Shown here in pieces: positions 1 to 7,814 of a stretch of 64,000 nt of DNA (position 1 is its first letter; every line of letters starts with the position of its first letter). Origin of the DNA: an uncultured Bacteroidales bacterium (GTDB lineage Bacteria; Bacteroidota; Bacteroidia; Bacteroidales; UBA932); contig CAJOLJ010000034.1 in NCBI GenBank assembly GCA_905235445.1, positions 1 through 64,000 on the forward strand, in the 5' to 3' direction. The translations under genes and the position numbers were made by a program. The notes below the pieces were generated by a model. The model was not told where the DNA came from. It made no database searches and was given only the letters and a program-made list of their open reading frames with translations.

Positions 1-78
<78 letters not shown>

Positions 79-141
79 TGGAGCGTGCCTTGACGCTGGA
101 CGCTTGAGACCATATGTTTTTTGTACTTATCTTTTCTACAT

Positions 142-215
142 AGTCTCTTAGCTCAGTTGGTTAGAGCGCCACACTGATAATGTGGAGGTCGGCAGTTCAA
201 CTCTGCCAGGGACTA
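142..215 (+). tRNA. tRNA-Ile (GAT)
   Basis: A full cloverleaf can be drawn: acceptor 142-148 pairs with 208-214, the D arm starts at GCTC 151, the anticodon stem CCACA/TGTGG surrounds the loop CTGATAA (anticodon GAT), and the T arm is GGCAG/CTGCC. CCA is not encoded. This is the isoleucine tRNA normally found in the 16S-23S spacer. Confidence 0.97.
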
Positions 216-233
216 CTACCATAGGTAAATTTC

Positions 234-306
234 GGGGGTATAGCTCAGTTGGTAGAGCACCTGCTTTGCAAGCAGGGGGTCAAGAGTTCGAATCTCTTTA
301 TCTCCA
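234..306 (+). tRNA. tRNA-Ala (TGC)
   Basis: Cloverleaf with acceptor GGGGGTA (234-240) pairing with 299-305, anticodon stem CCTGC/GCAGG with loop TTTGCAA (anticodon TGC), and T arm AAGAG/CTCTT. CCA is not encoded. It is the second spacer tRNA of a standard rRNA operon and here it is the last gene of the unit. Confidence 0.97.
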
Positions 307-322
307 CCTTGATTGACTTAAT

Positions 323-357
323 TCGGCCTTCTGGATATCCAAGGGGCCGATTTTTTT
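323..357 (+). terminator. Rho-independent terminator closing the 16S-tRNA unit
   Basis: The 6-bp stem TCGGCC (323-328) / GGCCGA (345-350) is directly followed by seven T residues (351-357). It lies 17 bases after tRNA-Ala, exactly where transcription would have to continue to reach a 23S gene. It therefore ends the ribosomal transcript here. Confidence 0.85.
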
Positions 358-557
358 GTATACTGACTCTTTGTTTTAATATTGATATTACAAATATCTC
401 CCATTTGACCCGGCAATGGGTGTTTCTCCCGTTGCCATGTCAAGATACGCCTTGTGACAATCATGACGGTTTACACTTCCCTCCCGAAGTTTATACACCA
501 CAAGGAGAGATTGTTGATCATTAATGTCCCGACTTGAAGTATCAAGTCGGCTTTTTT
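358..557 (+). ncRNA. Candidate structured small RNA ending in a terminator
   Basis: No convincing protein is seen between the rRNA terminator and 557. The stretch holds a long hairpin: TTGAC (405-409) pairs with GTCAA (439-443) outside a 9-bp stem GGCAATGGG (412-420) / CCCGTTGCC (428-436). It ends with a perfect 9-bp terminator stem (529-537 / 542-550) and six T residues. A separate transcript is inferred; no known RNA family was recognised. A 91-codon reading frame overlaps the tRNA gene and is not considered real. Confidence 0.4.
529..557 (+). terminator. Rho-independent terminator
   Basis: Perfect 9-bp stem CCGACTTGA (529-537) / TCAAGTCGG (542-550) with the tetraloop AGTA, followed by C and six T residues. 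No protein gene ends just before it, which suggests that it terminates a non-coding transcript. Confidence 0.8.
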
Positions 558-560
558 GTT

Positions 561-830
561 TAAATTTGCACTTGGACAGTGGGAGAAATCCATTGTTCTG
601 AAGGGCATTGCTTTGGCCACTATCAAAACTACCACTTTATATATCTAAAGGCAGAAGCTGTGCTCCACAACCTCTTTGCTTGCAATACGACACACCGTCG
701 TACGCGCATACAATCTGGCGGTGGAGTATTGTTTTTTGTTCTGGCATTTTAGAGAGGTTGTGGTAGACCTTGATAGTATGGCAGCATCCAACAAAGGCAT
801 TACGTCGCCGCCTTTGTTGATACTTGCCAC
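561..830 (+). other. Non-coding stretch with several long inverted repeats
   Basis: A Bacteroidetes -7-like box TAAATTTG lies at 561-568. Downstream are an 11-bp inverted repeat CCACAACCTCT (665-675) / AGAGGTTGTGG (753-763), a 6-bp hairpin TACGAC/GTCGTA (686-702) nested inside it, and a 10-bp hairpin CAACAAAGGC (789-798) / GCCTTTGTTG (810-819). The density of stems suggests a structured RNA or a small palindromic element. Reading frames on either strand here look non-genic. Confidence 0.35.
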
Positions 831-883
831 CTCACAGTCCCTTTTCTTTTGTGTTTTTTGTTTTCAAGACGGAAGAGATACTC

Positions 884-1195
884 ATGATTCCTTCTTTTAT
901 TCTGGACCATGTGAAAAAGGCTGACAGTTGCATCCAGTCCATCATGGCTGCCATAGGCACCGATCCCTCTCTCCAGTCTCTTCGTTATTACCAGTGCCAG
1001 AATGAAATTCACCCTGCCTTCGTCGCACTCAGAGAGGAGGTTGCAATCATAAAGGACTTTCTTGTCGCCGAGGCACAGCACTCCAGAATGGACTACCTCA
1101 ACGAAACGTTCATCAGTGACTCCTGCACCATGACTCTGCAGCAGTGGTTCGATGATATCCAACAGTGGATATTCTCGATGAGTGGACTGATGTAG
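884..1195 (+). CDS. Hypothetical protein, 103 aa
   Basis: Small predicted soluble, mostly helical protein of 103 residues. The start at 884 is chosen because GGAAGAG lies at a ribosome-binding distance before it; the frame is open further upstream but has no better start. The sequence is rich in Gln, Glu and Leu, has two Trp near the C-terminus (QQWFDDIQQW) and shows no signal peptide, membrane segment or recognised motif. A longer antisense frame covers the same DNA but has less protein-like composition. It stands alone after the structured stretch, so context gives no function. Confidence 0.5.
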   Translation: MIPSFILDHVKKADSCIQSIMAAIGTDPSLQSLRYYQCQNEIHPAFVALREEVAIIKDFLVAEAQHSRMDYLNETFISDSCTMTLQQWFDDIQQWIFSMSGLM

Positions 1196-1681
1196 GAGGG
1201 GCGCCCTCCAAAATGGCATTTAAGGTTCTACCTCCCGCCCGTATGCCCCACCAGGGGCCCGATCCCCAAGAAAAAACAAGATAATCAAATTGCGAAGCCC
1301 TTGCTAAAGCATTGGCTACAACGGCTGTACGAAAAAATGTGAATAAAAATCAATTTTTTTTTCATTCTCGTGCAACATTTCGACAACATTCGGCATCTTT
1401 AAGATGTGTGTTGATGAAATTAAGTTGTATTAGCAACAGAAATCGTATTTATCAGCTAAACTAACCTTTTTCTGTTGAAGAAAACCGACCCCTGGGGCGT
1501 TGGGAAATGACCGTAGTGGTGTCGATGTGTGCCAATCGTACTATTTATAGTGTGTGTGTAAGGGGAAGAAGCAAATGAGCTCCTTCCCTTCTTCGTTTTT
1601 TATACCGGCCACACTTGTCCTGTCCTCAGTAAGCCATCTTTTTTCTATCTTTGCGTTGCACAATACACTTTTCTCAAGGAA
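1196..1681 (+). other. Long intergenic region with promoter and terminator-like hairpin
   Basis: No gene is supported here. At 1366-1402 the sequence GTGCAACATTT, then GGCATCTT, resembles the leaders of ECF sigma factor genes in Bacteroides, but no sigma gene follows. A GA/CT-rich hairpin at about 1561-1596 followed by TTTTTT looks like a terminator. TATCTTTG at 1646-1653 is a good -7 element for the gene starting at 1682. Confidence 0.4.
1646..1653 (+). promoter_or_regulatory. Promoter -7 element (TAnnTTTG)
   Basis: TATCTTTG matches the Bacteroidetes primary sigma -7 consensus and lies 28 bases before the start codon at 1682. No clear -33 TTTG is seen at standard spacing. Confidence 0.6.
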
Positions 1682-2884
1682 ATGATTTCAGTTTACACTC
1701 TAACATCCTCTCTCCACGACCAGCAGGTCCTGGATGAGTCTTCCAGGAAATTCCTGTCATCCATTGGATTTGACTATACAATGAAAGGTGAGGACTTCTC
1801 GACTTACGGGCAGTCCGACCTTGACCTCATTTTCGTGAGGACCGGCGGTACCGAAGGGCTTTTCAAGCCTCTGCTGCCACAGATCCAGAGGGCATCCCGC
1901 CAGCCTGTGTATCTCCTGACTTCCGGGATGAGCAATTCCCTTGCGGCCTCGATGGAGATTCTCTCGTATCTCCGGTCCAAGGGCTTTCCCGGGGAAATCA
2001 TCCATGGAAGTCCGTCTTTCATTGCTTCCCGCATCCGTACTCTTGAGGCTACGGAAATAGCCAGGAAGAGGCTCGCCTCCCTTCGTCTCGGTGTGATAGG
2101 GGCCCCTTCCGACTGGCTCATAGCCTCGAAAGCCGATTATGCTGCGGTAAGGACCAAGCTCGGGATAGAGCTTGTGGATATCCCCATGACTGAACTCCTT
2201 GGTGAGATTGCAACGGTTCCCCATGATGACCAGGCTGCAAGGATAGCTTTCGGAACGGAGCTGTTCTCCGCCGCCCCGAAGGTGCAGGGCGCTGCCACGG
2301 GGGCATACAGGATCTACGATTCACTTAAGAGGGTGATGGCGAGGCATAATCTGGACGGCTTCACGCTCAGGTGCTTTGACCTTCTCACTACTGTGAGGAA
2401 CACCGGCTGCTTCGCCCTAGCCAAAATCAATTCCCAGGGCTTCCTGGCAGGATGCGAGGGGGATGTGCCTGCCCTTCTGAGCATGGCCATCGGGAGGGCT
2501 GTCACGGGAGTGAGCGGGTTCCAGGCCAATCCTTCCTCCATCAACCCCGAGACCGGTGAGGTGATCTTTGCCCACTGCACAATTCCCCTGGACATGGTTA
2601 CAAGGTACACCTACGATACCCATTTCGAGTCGGGCATCGGCGTGGGAATAAGGGGACACCTCAGGGAAGGAGAGGTGACGGTACTGAAGGTAAGCGGGGA
2701 CCTGTCCCGCTGCTTCGTTGCGGAAGGAACCCTTCTTCGCAACCAGTCCGATCCCAATCTCTGCCGTACCCAGGTGGTCATTCATCTTGACGACACCGGC
2801 TATTTCCTGACGGATCCCATCGGCAACCATCACATCATCCTGCCAGGACATGTCGCATCCAGCATAAAGGCCCTGCTTGGCTAG
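1682..2884 (+). CDS. L-fucose/L-arabinose isomerase-like protein
   Basis: A 400-residue cytosolic protein that resembles the N-terminal and central domains of the fucose/arabinose isomerase fold found in many Bacteroidales. Visible features are the early RTGGTEG segment (53-59), which fits a sugar-binding loop, and a Rossmann-like strand GVIGAPSDW (137-145). It lacks the full length of FucI (about 590 residues), so the isomerase reaction is not assured. It starts with ATG after TATCTTTG at -7, and 45 bases separate it from the flippase gene downstream, so the two are probably co-transcribed. The substrate is unknown. Confidence 0.75.
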   Translation: MISVYTLTSSLHDQQVLDESSRKFLSSIGFDYTMKGEDFSTYGQSDLDLIFVRTGGTEGLFKPLLPQIQRASRQPVYLLTSGMSNSLAASMEILSYLRSKGFPGEIIHGSPSFIASRIRTLEATEIARKRLASLRLGVIGAPSDWLIASKADYAAVRTKLGIELVDIPMTELLGEIATVPHDDQAARIAFGTELFSAAPKVQGAATGAYRIYDSLKRVMARHNLDGFTLRCFDLLTTVRNTGCFALAKINSQGFLAGCEGDVPALLSMAIGRAVTGVSGFQANPSSINPETGEVIFAHCTIPLDMVTRYTYDTHFESGIGVGIRGHLREGEVTVLKVSGDLSRCFVAEGTLLRNQSDPNLCRTQVVIHLDDTGYFLTDPIGNHHIILPGHVASSIKALLG

Positions 2885-2929
2885 GAGGCGGGGGAGCGGG
2901 AAATCATTGAACAAGAACAAAGAAAGAAA

Positions 2930-4423
2930 ATGGCAAGCCTGAAGAACCTGGCGAAGGATACCGCCATATACGGAGTAAGCAGCATAGTCGGGAGGTTCCT
3001 CAATTATCTCCTGGTCCCCCTGTACACCGCTACTTTCACTGCGGCGAGCGGAGGGTACGGAGTCGTCACGAACATGTATGCCTACACGGCACTTCTGTTG
3101 GTCATCCTCACTTTCGGGATGGAGACTACATTCTTCCGCTTCGCGAACAAGGAAGGTGAAGACCCGAAGAAAGTCTTCTCCACGTCCCTCATATCGGTAG
3201 GGGCGGTGGCGGCCCTTTTCGTTGTCCTGGTCTGTGTGTTCCTGGGACCCATAAGTTCGTGGATGGGCTATGCGGACCACGGGTCCTGGGTCATGGTGAT
3301 GGCCATAACCGTTGCGATAGATGCTTTCCAGGCAATCCTGTTCTCATACCTCAGGTACCAGGGCAAGGCAGTGAAGTTCGCATCCCTGAAGCTTGGCTTC
3401 ATAGTCCTCAACATTGCCCTGAACCTTCTGTTCTTCGTAGTGTTCCCCAAAGTCTGGACCCCGGGTAGCGCTCTTTCCAAGGTCTATGACCCCACCATCG
3501 GCGTAGGATATGTATTCTACATAAACGTCTTCTGCACCTCTTTCATGACCCTGTTCTTCGGTAAGGAGATCGCAGGGATAGGGGCGGGACTTGACAGCAG
3601 TCTCCTTCGTAGGATGCTCTCCTATACCTGGCCCATGCTCATCCTGGGTATCGCAGGAATCCTGAACCAGACTGCGGACAAGATCATTTTCCCGAAAGTC
3701 TACAACGGGCCTGACGCCACGGTCCAGCTCGGGATCTACGGTGCGGCAACCAAGATCGCCATGATAATGGCCATGATAACCCAGGCTTTCCGCTATGCCT
3801 ACGAACCCATAGTGTTCGCCTCATCGAGGGACAAGAACTCCCATGAGACCTATGCGGCGGGAATGAAGTATTTCATCATATTCACCCTGCTTGCATTCCT
3901 GGCGGTGATGGCATATCTGGACATCCTCAAGTACCTGCTGCGAAACAGGGACTACTGGGTGGGCCTGAAGGTCGTTCCCATAGTGATGGGAGCTGAGATA
4001 CTGATGGGGATATACTTCAACCTGTCTTTCTGGTACAAGCTCATTGACAAGACCATATGGGGAGCCGTGTTCTCGATAGCGGGATGCGTCGTGCTCATTA
4101 CCTGCAATATAATCTTCGTGCCCCGATTCGGGTACATGGCTTGCGCATGGGCAGGGGTGGCCGGTTACGGTACCGCGATGCTGCTATCCTACATAGTGGG
4201 GCAGAAGAAAAACAGGATAGACTATCCGCTCAAGGACATACTCATCTATACCCTTGTCGCGGCTGTGCTGTTCGTGGGGATCCGACTCTCTTCGACCCAC
4301 CTTGGCTTCTGGGCGTCACTTGCCGTGAACACACTTGCCATCATCCTTTTCATGGCGCTGATAGTCAGGAAGGACCTTCCCCTGTCGTCCCTTCCGGTGG
4401 TGGGGAAGTATTTCAGGAAATAG
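2930..4423 (+). CDS. Polysaccharide flippase (Wzx/MVF-type membrane protein)
   Basis: A 497-residue integral membrane protein with about 12-14 hydrophobic segments and an N-terminal segment KDTAIYGVSSIVGRFLNYLL typical of oligosaccharide flippases of the MOP superfamily. Such proteins move undecaprenyl-linked glycans across the inner membrane. Length and the basic C-terminus (GKYFRK) fit the family. It follows the isomerase-like gene at 45 bases on the same strand. No glycosyltransferase is adjacent, so the glycan handled cannot be named; it may serve a cluster elsewhere. Confidence 0.85.
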   Translation: MASLKNLAKDTAIYGVSSIVGRFLNYLLVPLYTATFTAASGGYGVVTNMYAYTALLLVILTFGMETTFFRFANKEGEDPKKVFSTSLISVGAVAALFVVLVCVFLGPISSWMGYADHGSWVMVMAITVAIDAFQAILFSYLRYQGKAVKFASLKLGFIVLNIALNLLFFVVFPKVWTPGSALSKVYDPTIGVGYVFYINVFCTSFMTLFFGKEIAGIGAGLDSSLLRRMLSYTWPMLILGIAGILNQTADKIIFPKVYNGPDATVQLGIYGAATKIAMIMAMITQAFRYAYEPIVFASSRDKNSHETYAAGMKYFIIFTLLAFLAVMAYLDILKYLLRNRDYWVGLKVVPIVMGAEILMGIYFNLSFWYKLIDKTIWGAVFSIAGCVVLITCNIIFVPRFGYMACAWAGVAGYGTAMLLSYIVGQKKNRIDYPLKDILIYTLVAAVLFVGIRLSSTHLGFWASLAVNTLAIILFMALIVRKDLPLSSLPVVGKYFRK

Positions 4424-4473
4424 TTCCCGGTCACGTCCCCTGAACCGGGATGGGACATTTTTCGATAGACTCT

Positions 4474-5550
4474 CTAGAAGGAGAAGTCCACCTTCTTCAC
4501 ATTGTCGCCGTAGATGGTCTTGAAGTCATCCCGCATGGAGATGACGTGATATCCGGCTTCCTTCCACTGTTCGCCCAGCGAAAGTGCCTTCTGACGGTTG
4601 GCATGGTCCCTCTCTTCGTCATCCGCTATGAGCATGAAGGCCGCACTCTTGTACTTATCGTTGCCCAGGCAGTAATTGTGCATGGCAGAGTCGCCGCTGC
4701 TGTTCCCGAAGGAGAGCACCGGGACTTTCCCGACCTCCTGGCTTATCTGCAGGACTTTATTGGTCTTCAGGTTCTTTATCAGCACCTCATCTGTCCGGAT
4801 GAGGTCTTCGTCTTTCTCCATAGTGTAGTCTACGCCCTCGGTCTCGCCCTGCTTACTGGACTTGAGCTTTACGTCCATTCCGATCACCAGGTTCGGAGCA
4901 ATGCCAAGGGGCTCGACCAAAGTGCGGCAGATGAACCTGTCGGAGCCAGACACCACATAGCATGTGAAACCGTTTGCTTCCAGGTATTTGAATACCTCGA
5001 GCATCGGTTTGTAGAAACTATCCCCGTAGGTCATGCCCGAAAATCCGTTTGCCTGCATTGAGGCGTAGTCCTTGACATAGGAGTCAAACTGCGCAAGAGT
5101 CATTCCCGCATATGCTTTCGCTGCCGCATAGGCGTGCTTCATATAGAAACGGTCCGGCAGCTTTTTCCCGTTCCGGACAAAGTCACGGATATCCCCGGCG
5201 GCCTCTTTCACGTCTTCGGGGGCGATGTCCCTGTAGGTGGGGTCATCCAGGGCACGGTATTCAAGCATGTTGTACTCAAAATATGTCGGATAGAGTTCGC
5301 CGACGAGCGTCCCGTCCATGTCGAAGGTGGCAATCCTGTCCTCCTCCTTTATGAAGTTTGCCGAGGACGGGTCAGTGACATCCTTCACATACTCCTGCAG
5401 CGCACTGAGTGCATCGCACTTGTTCCAGAGAGTGAAGAACTCCTCTACGGGGGGCTTGTCGGTAACTGCTTTGGTACAGGAGGGGCAGCGTCCGGTCACG
5501 AGCATGAGGGCTGTGAGGGCGGCTGCGATGAAGGTTATATGAATTTTCAT
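4474..5550 (-). CDS. Secreted HAD-family phosphatase
   Basis: A 358-residue haloacid-dehalogenase superfamily hydrolase. The catalytic motif I FDMDGTLVG (D-x-D-G-T) is near residue 75 and a motif II-like CYVVSGSDRF follows in the middle. An N-terminal hydrophobic signal (MKIHITFIAAALTALML), with Cys soon after it, points to export to the periplasm, possibly as a lipoprotein. The start at 5550 is preferred over one nine codons upstream because it begins the signal peptide and has GGAAG before it. Substrate unknown; the family includes phosphoserine-phosphatase-like enzymes. A -7-like CATCTTTG lies at 5575-5582 on the same strand. It converges with the flippase gene. Confidence 0.8.
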   Translation of the reverse strand: MKIHITFIAAALTALMLVTGRCPSCTKAVTDKPPVEEFFTLWNKCDALSALQEYVKDVTDPSSANFIKEEDRIATFDMDGTLVGELYPTYFEYNMLEYRALDDPTYRDIAPEDVKEAAGDIRDFVRNGKKLPDRFYMKHAYAAAKAYAGMTLAQFDSYVKDYASMQANGFSGMTYGDSFYKPMLEVFKYLEANGFTCYVVSGSDRFICRTLVEPLGIAPNLVIGMDVKLKSSKQGETEGVDYTMEKDEDLIRTDEVLIKNLKTNKVLQISQEVGKVPVLSFGNSSGDSAMHNYCLGNDKYKSAAFMLIADDEERDHANRQKALSLGEQWKEAGYHVISMRDDFKTIYGDNVKKVDFSF

Positions 5551-5847
5551 GTCTTCCGTTTTTGATTCGGTCGGCAAAGATGCGAAAAACCTTTTGTCCC
5601 GTGATCATCCCTGCACCAAAAATACGGGGATATCCCCCTTTCCCAACTCAGTTGGTAGGGGGAGGAAGGAAAAATACCAACATTTCGGGATATGCGCCCA
5701 GGTGAAGATGCCCTACCTTTGCATCGGCATTCCAGGTGAAAGCGACCTCGTCTACGGATAGGATGGACTCTTACGGGAGAGGTCGCACACGGAATGCGGC
5801 CATATAGTTGAGAAAAGAAAAGTTCAAGATCCTTTAATTGTTGTGGG

Positions 5848-5875
5848 CCCTTCTCCCTTGTGAAAGGGGGGAGGG
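5848..5875. repeat. GC-rich intergenic palindrome
   Basis: CCCTTCTCCCTT (5848-5859) pairs over all 12 positions, including wobbles, with AAGGGGGGAGGG (5864-5875). It belongs to a group of similar CTCCC/GGGAG palindromes in this window (5634-5662, 8925-8944, 62531-62566), which suggests a small dispersed repeat or a favoured terminator form. Confidence 0.45.
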
Positions 5876-5944
5876 TAAAATTTTGCCAGGCTAGGGGATG
5901 GAGGGGCAAAGGCCGAAAAACCTGAATGGGAAAATGAATTTTAC

Positions 5945-5952
5945 TATTTTTG
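5945..5952 (+). promoter_or_regulatory. Promoter -7 element for the hemerythrin gene
   Basis: TATTTTTG matches TAnnTTTG and lies 21 bases before the start codon at 5974, giving a short leader. A second candidate, TACCTTTG, lies further upstream at 5714-5721. Confidence 0.6.
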
Positions 5953-5973
5953 CATCCTAATCGCTGAAGACAT

Positions 5974-6711
5974 ATGACGAAAAGAAAAGATTCCGACAGG
6001 ACCGTGCTGTCCTCAAAGATGAAGCTCGCCGACCTCATAGACATGAACTACAATCTTCTGGGCGTCCTTTCCCGCTTTGACATGAAATTCGGTTTCGGGG
6101 AGGAGACAGTAGGGGAGGTCTGCGCCAGGTACGGGGTGGACACACCCACGTTCATCCTCATCTGCAACATTTACACTTTCGATTCTTTCGTCCCGTCGAA
6201 GGAACTTCTTGACAGTGTCAATGTGATGGACATAGTGAAATATCTTCACAAGAGCCATTCCTTCTACTTGGACTTCTCGCTTAGGTCCCTGGAGGAGAGC
6301 ATCGAGAAAATGCTCGAACCCTGCGACGGGAGGCACAAGCAGGTGATATGGAAGTTCTTCAAGGACTACAAGGACGAGCTGTCGAAGCATTTCGCCTATG
6401 AGGAGAACGTCGTGTTCCCGTATGTCAAGAGCGTGGTCGAGTTCGTCCAGGACCCTTCCTTCAGCATCCTCCAGTATGAGGAGAACCACACCAACGTGGA
6501 GGAGAAGCTCTCCGACCTCAAGAGCATCGTCATGAAGTACCTTCCCCCGCAGTGCGACAACCAGCTCATAAACCGTGTACTCCTGTATATCTACATCCTG
6601 GAGGATGACCTGAGCAAGCACACATCCATTGAGGACGAGATACTGGTGCCCTCTGTGAACCATCTTGAGGACAAGGCCCTCCTTGAGTCAAAGAAGGGGG
6701 AGGAGGCCTAA
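5974..6711 (+). CDS. Hemerythrin-domain protein (di-iron, RIC/YtfE-like)
   Basis: A 245-residue cytosolic protein with a hemerythrin-like four-helix fold. Candidate iron ligands are visible in order: His92/His95 (LHKSH), His139 and Glu143 (HxxxE), His172, and His216 with Glu220 (HxxxE). The N-terminal 70 residues resemble the short helical domain before hemerythrin in ScdA/YtfE-type iron-sulfur repair proteins, but the typical N-terminal Cys pair is not evident. Its stop at 6711 is three bases before the LuxR-type gene, so the two are translated together. Binding of oxygen, nitric oxide or iron is inferred from the family only. Confidence 0.85.
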   Translation: MTKRKDSDRTVLSSKMKLADLIDMNYNLLGVLSRFDMKFGFGEETVGEVCARYGVDTPTFILICNIYTFDSFVPSKELLDSVNVMDIVKYLHKSHSFYLDFSLRSLEESIEKMLEPCDGRHKQVIWKFFKDYKDELSKHFAYEENVVFPYVKSVVEFVQDPSFSILQYEENHTNVEEKLSDLKSIVMKYLPPQCDNQLINRVLLYIYILEDDLSKHTSIEDEILVPSVNHLEDKALLESKKGEEA

Positions 6712-6714
6712 GAC

Positions 6715-7311
6715 ATGGGTGATAAGAAAGTACTGCTCATAATTCCTTCGGCTATAGTGGCCAGGGGACTGGAGAGCGTCATGGACAATCTCGGTGAGTT
6801 CAGGAGCATCGGGATCCTTTCCGACATTTCCCGCACCGGCGGTAACCGTCTTCGCAGCTTCGATGCGGACCTTATCATCCTGGACCCGCAGGTCCTTGAC
6901 TGCGAGACCCGTCCATCAGCCAGGGCTTTTATCTCGACCCTCACCGATGTCCCGGTCGTTGCAATGGCCACAATACCGCTGGATGACGAGACCCTGCGTC
7001 AATTTGATGAGGTGATAGGGATGTTCGATGACCCCACGACCATTATCCGCAAGCTCCGCTCAGCCATGGAGGCCCGTGGCGAGGCGCCCAGGGCGGAGGG
7101 CGAGGAACTCTCCGCCAGGGAGAAGGAAATCCTTGTGTGCGTTGCCAAGGGCATGCTCAACAAGGAGATTGCCGACCTTCACAACATATCGATATACACG
7201 GTGATAACCCACCGGAAGAATATAACCCGCAAGACCGGGATCAAGACCGTAGCCGGTCTTACCGTCTATGCGCTTCTGAATAACCTCATAGATGTGAACT
7301 CCTTCGAGTAG
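6715..7311 (+). CDS. LuxR/NarL-type transcriptional regulator
   Basis: A 198-residue DNA-binding protein. The C-terminus (about 130-195) is a clear LuxR helix-turn-helix: LSAREKEILVCVAKG is followed by NKEIADLHNISIYTVITHRK. The first 120 residues resemble a response-regulator receiver but lack an obvious acidic pocket and phosphoacceptor Asp in the standard context, so phosphorylation is doubtful. It starts three bases after the hemerythrin gene. The likely arrangement is a di-iron sensor and its regulator responding to oxygen, nitric oxide or iron; this is inference from pairing. Confidence 0.85.
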   Translation: MGDKKVLLIIPSAIVARGLESVMDNLGEFRSIGILSDISRTGGNRLRSFDADLIILDPQVLDCETRPSARAFISTLTDVPVVAMATIPLDDETLRQFDEVIGMFDDPTTIIRKLRSAMEARGEAPRAEGEELSAREKEILVCVAKGMLNKEIADLHNISIYTVITHRKNITRKTGIKTVAGLTVYALLNNLIDVNSFE

Positions 7312-7349
7312 GGGGGGGAGCCCACCTAAACGACAAGAACTGTAGGACA

Positions 7350-7721
7350 ATGAACTTTCAGGGAATAATAGTCGGCCTGGCAGTGTTCCTCATAATCGGG
7401 ATCTGCCATCCGATAGTGATAAAGATGGAGTACCTCTGGGGGAAGAACAGCTGGTGGGTCCTGCTGGTGGCGGGACTTGCATTCTGCGGAGTCTCTCTCA
7501 TAACGAAAGGGACCTGGGCGGTGATCCTGGGCGCAGCGGCATTCTCTTGCTTCTGGGGAATCCATGAGATCCTTTCCCAGGAGATGAGGGTCCTCAGGGG
7601 CTGGTTCCCGGAGAACCCCAGGAGACACGCTTACTACGAAAAGCAGAGGGCCAAGTATCCCAATCTCACGAAGTATCCCTCACACGGTAACCTGCACGGC
7701 AAGAAGGCCCTCAGCAAGTAA
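7350..7721 (+). CDS. DUF4491 family membrane protein
   Basis: A 123-residue protein with three hydrophobic segments in the first 85 residues and a basic C-terminal tail. The start MNFQGIIVGLAVFLIIGICH and the segment HPIVIKMEY...WW match the DUF4491 family of small inner-membrane proteins of Bacteroidales. Function unknown. It lies 38 bases after the LuxR gene and may belong to the same transcript. Confidence 0.85.
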   Translation: MNFQGIIVGLAVFLIIGICHPIVIKMEYLWGKNSWWVLLVAGLAFCGVSLITKGTWAVILGAAAFSCFWGIHEILSQEMRVLRGWFPENPRRHAYYEKQRAKYPNLTKYPSHGNLHGKKALSK

Positions 7722-7756
7722 GGCCGCCGCTCACCCTTCGTGCATCAGTGAACCCT

Positions 7757-7805
7757 GCCCGTCTTCCCCGAAGGGGGGAGTCGGACAGGGTGGATTGTTT
7801 CCGAC
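7757..7805. terminator. Hairpin between convergent genes
   Basis: CTTCCCC/GGGGGGAG is nested inside CCCTG.CCG / CGG.CAGGG, followed by a short T-rich stretch. It lies between the converging DUF4491 and ROK genes and probably terminates one or both. Confidence 0.5.
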
Positions 7806-7814
7806 AGGAATTCC

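Larger units (their letters stand above)
5551..5973. other. Intergenic region with divergent promoters and two GC-rich hairpins
   Basis: The stretch between the HAD gene and the hemerythrin gene carries a reverse-strand promoter for the HAD gene (about 5575-5582), a forward -7 box TACCTTTG at 5714-5721 and a second, TATTTTTG, at 5945-5952. Two palindromes lie here: 5634-5662 (CCCCCT/AGGGGG outside CCAAC/GTTGG) and 5848-5875 (12 paired bases with wobbles). Only very short reading frames follow the 5714 promoter. No gene is supported. Confidence 0.55.

Noticed and set aside
249-524. 91-codon forward reading frame
   Set aside because: It starts inside tRNA-Ala and runs through the terminator and hairpins; composition is not protein-like.
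800-1219. 139-codon reverse frame opposite the small hypothetical gene
   Set aside because: No ribosome-binding site and less protein-like than the forward frame, which has a GGAAGAG before its start.
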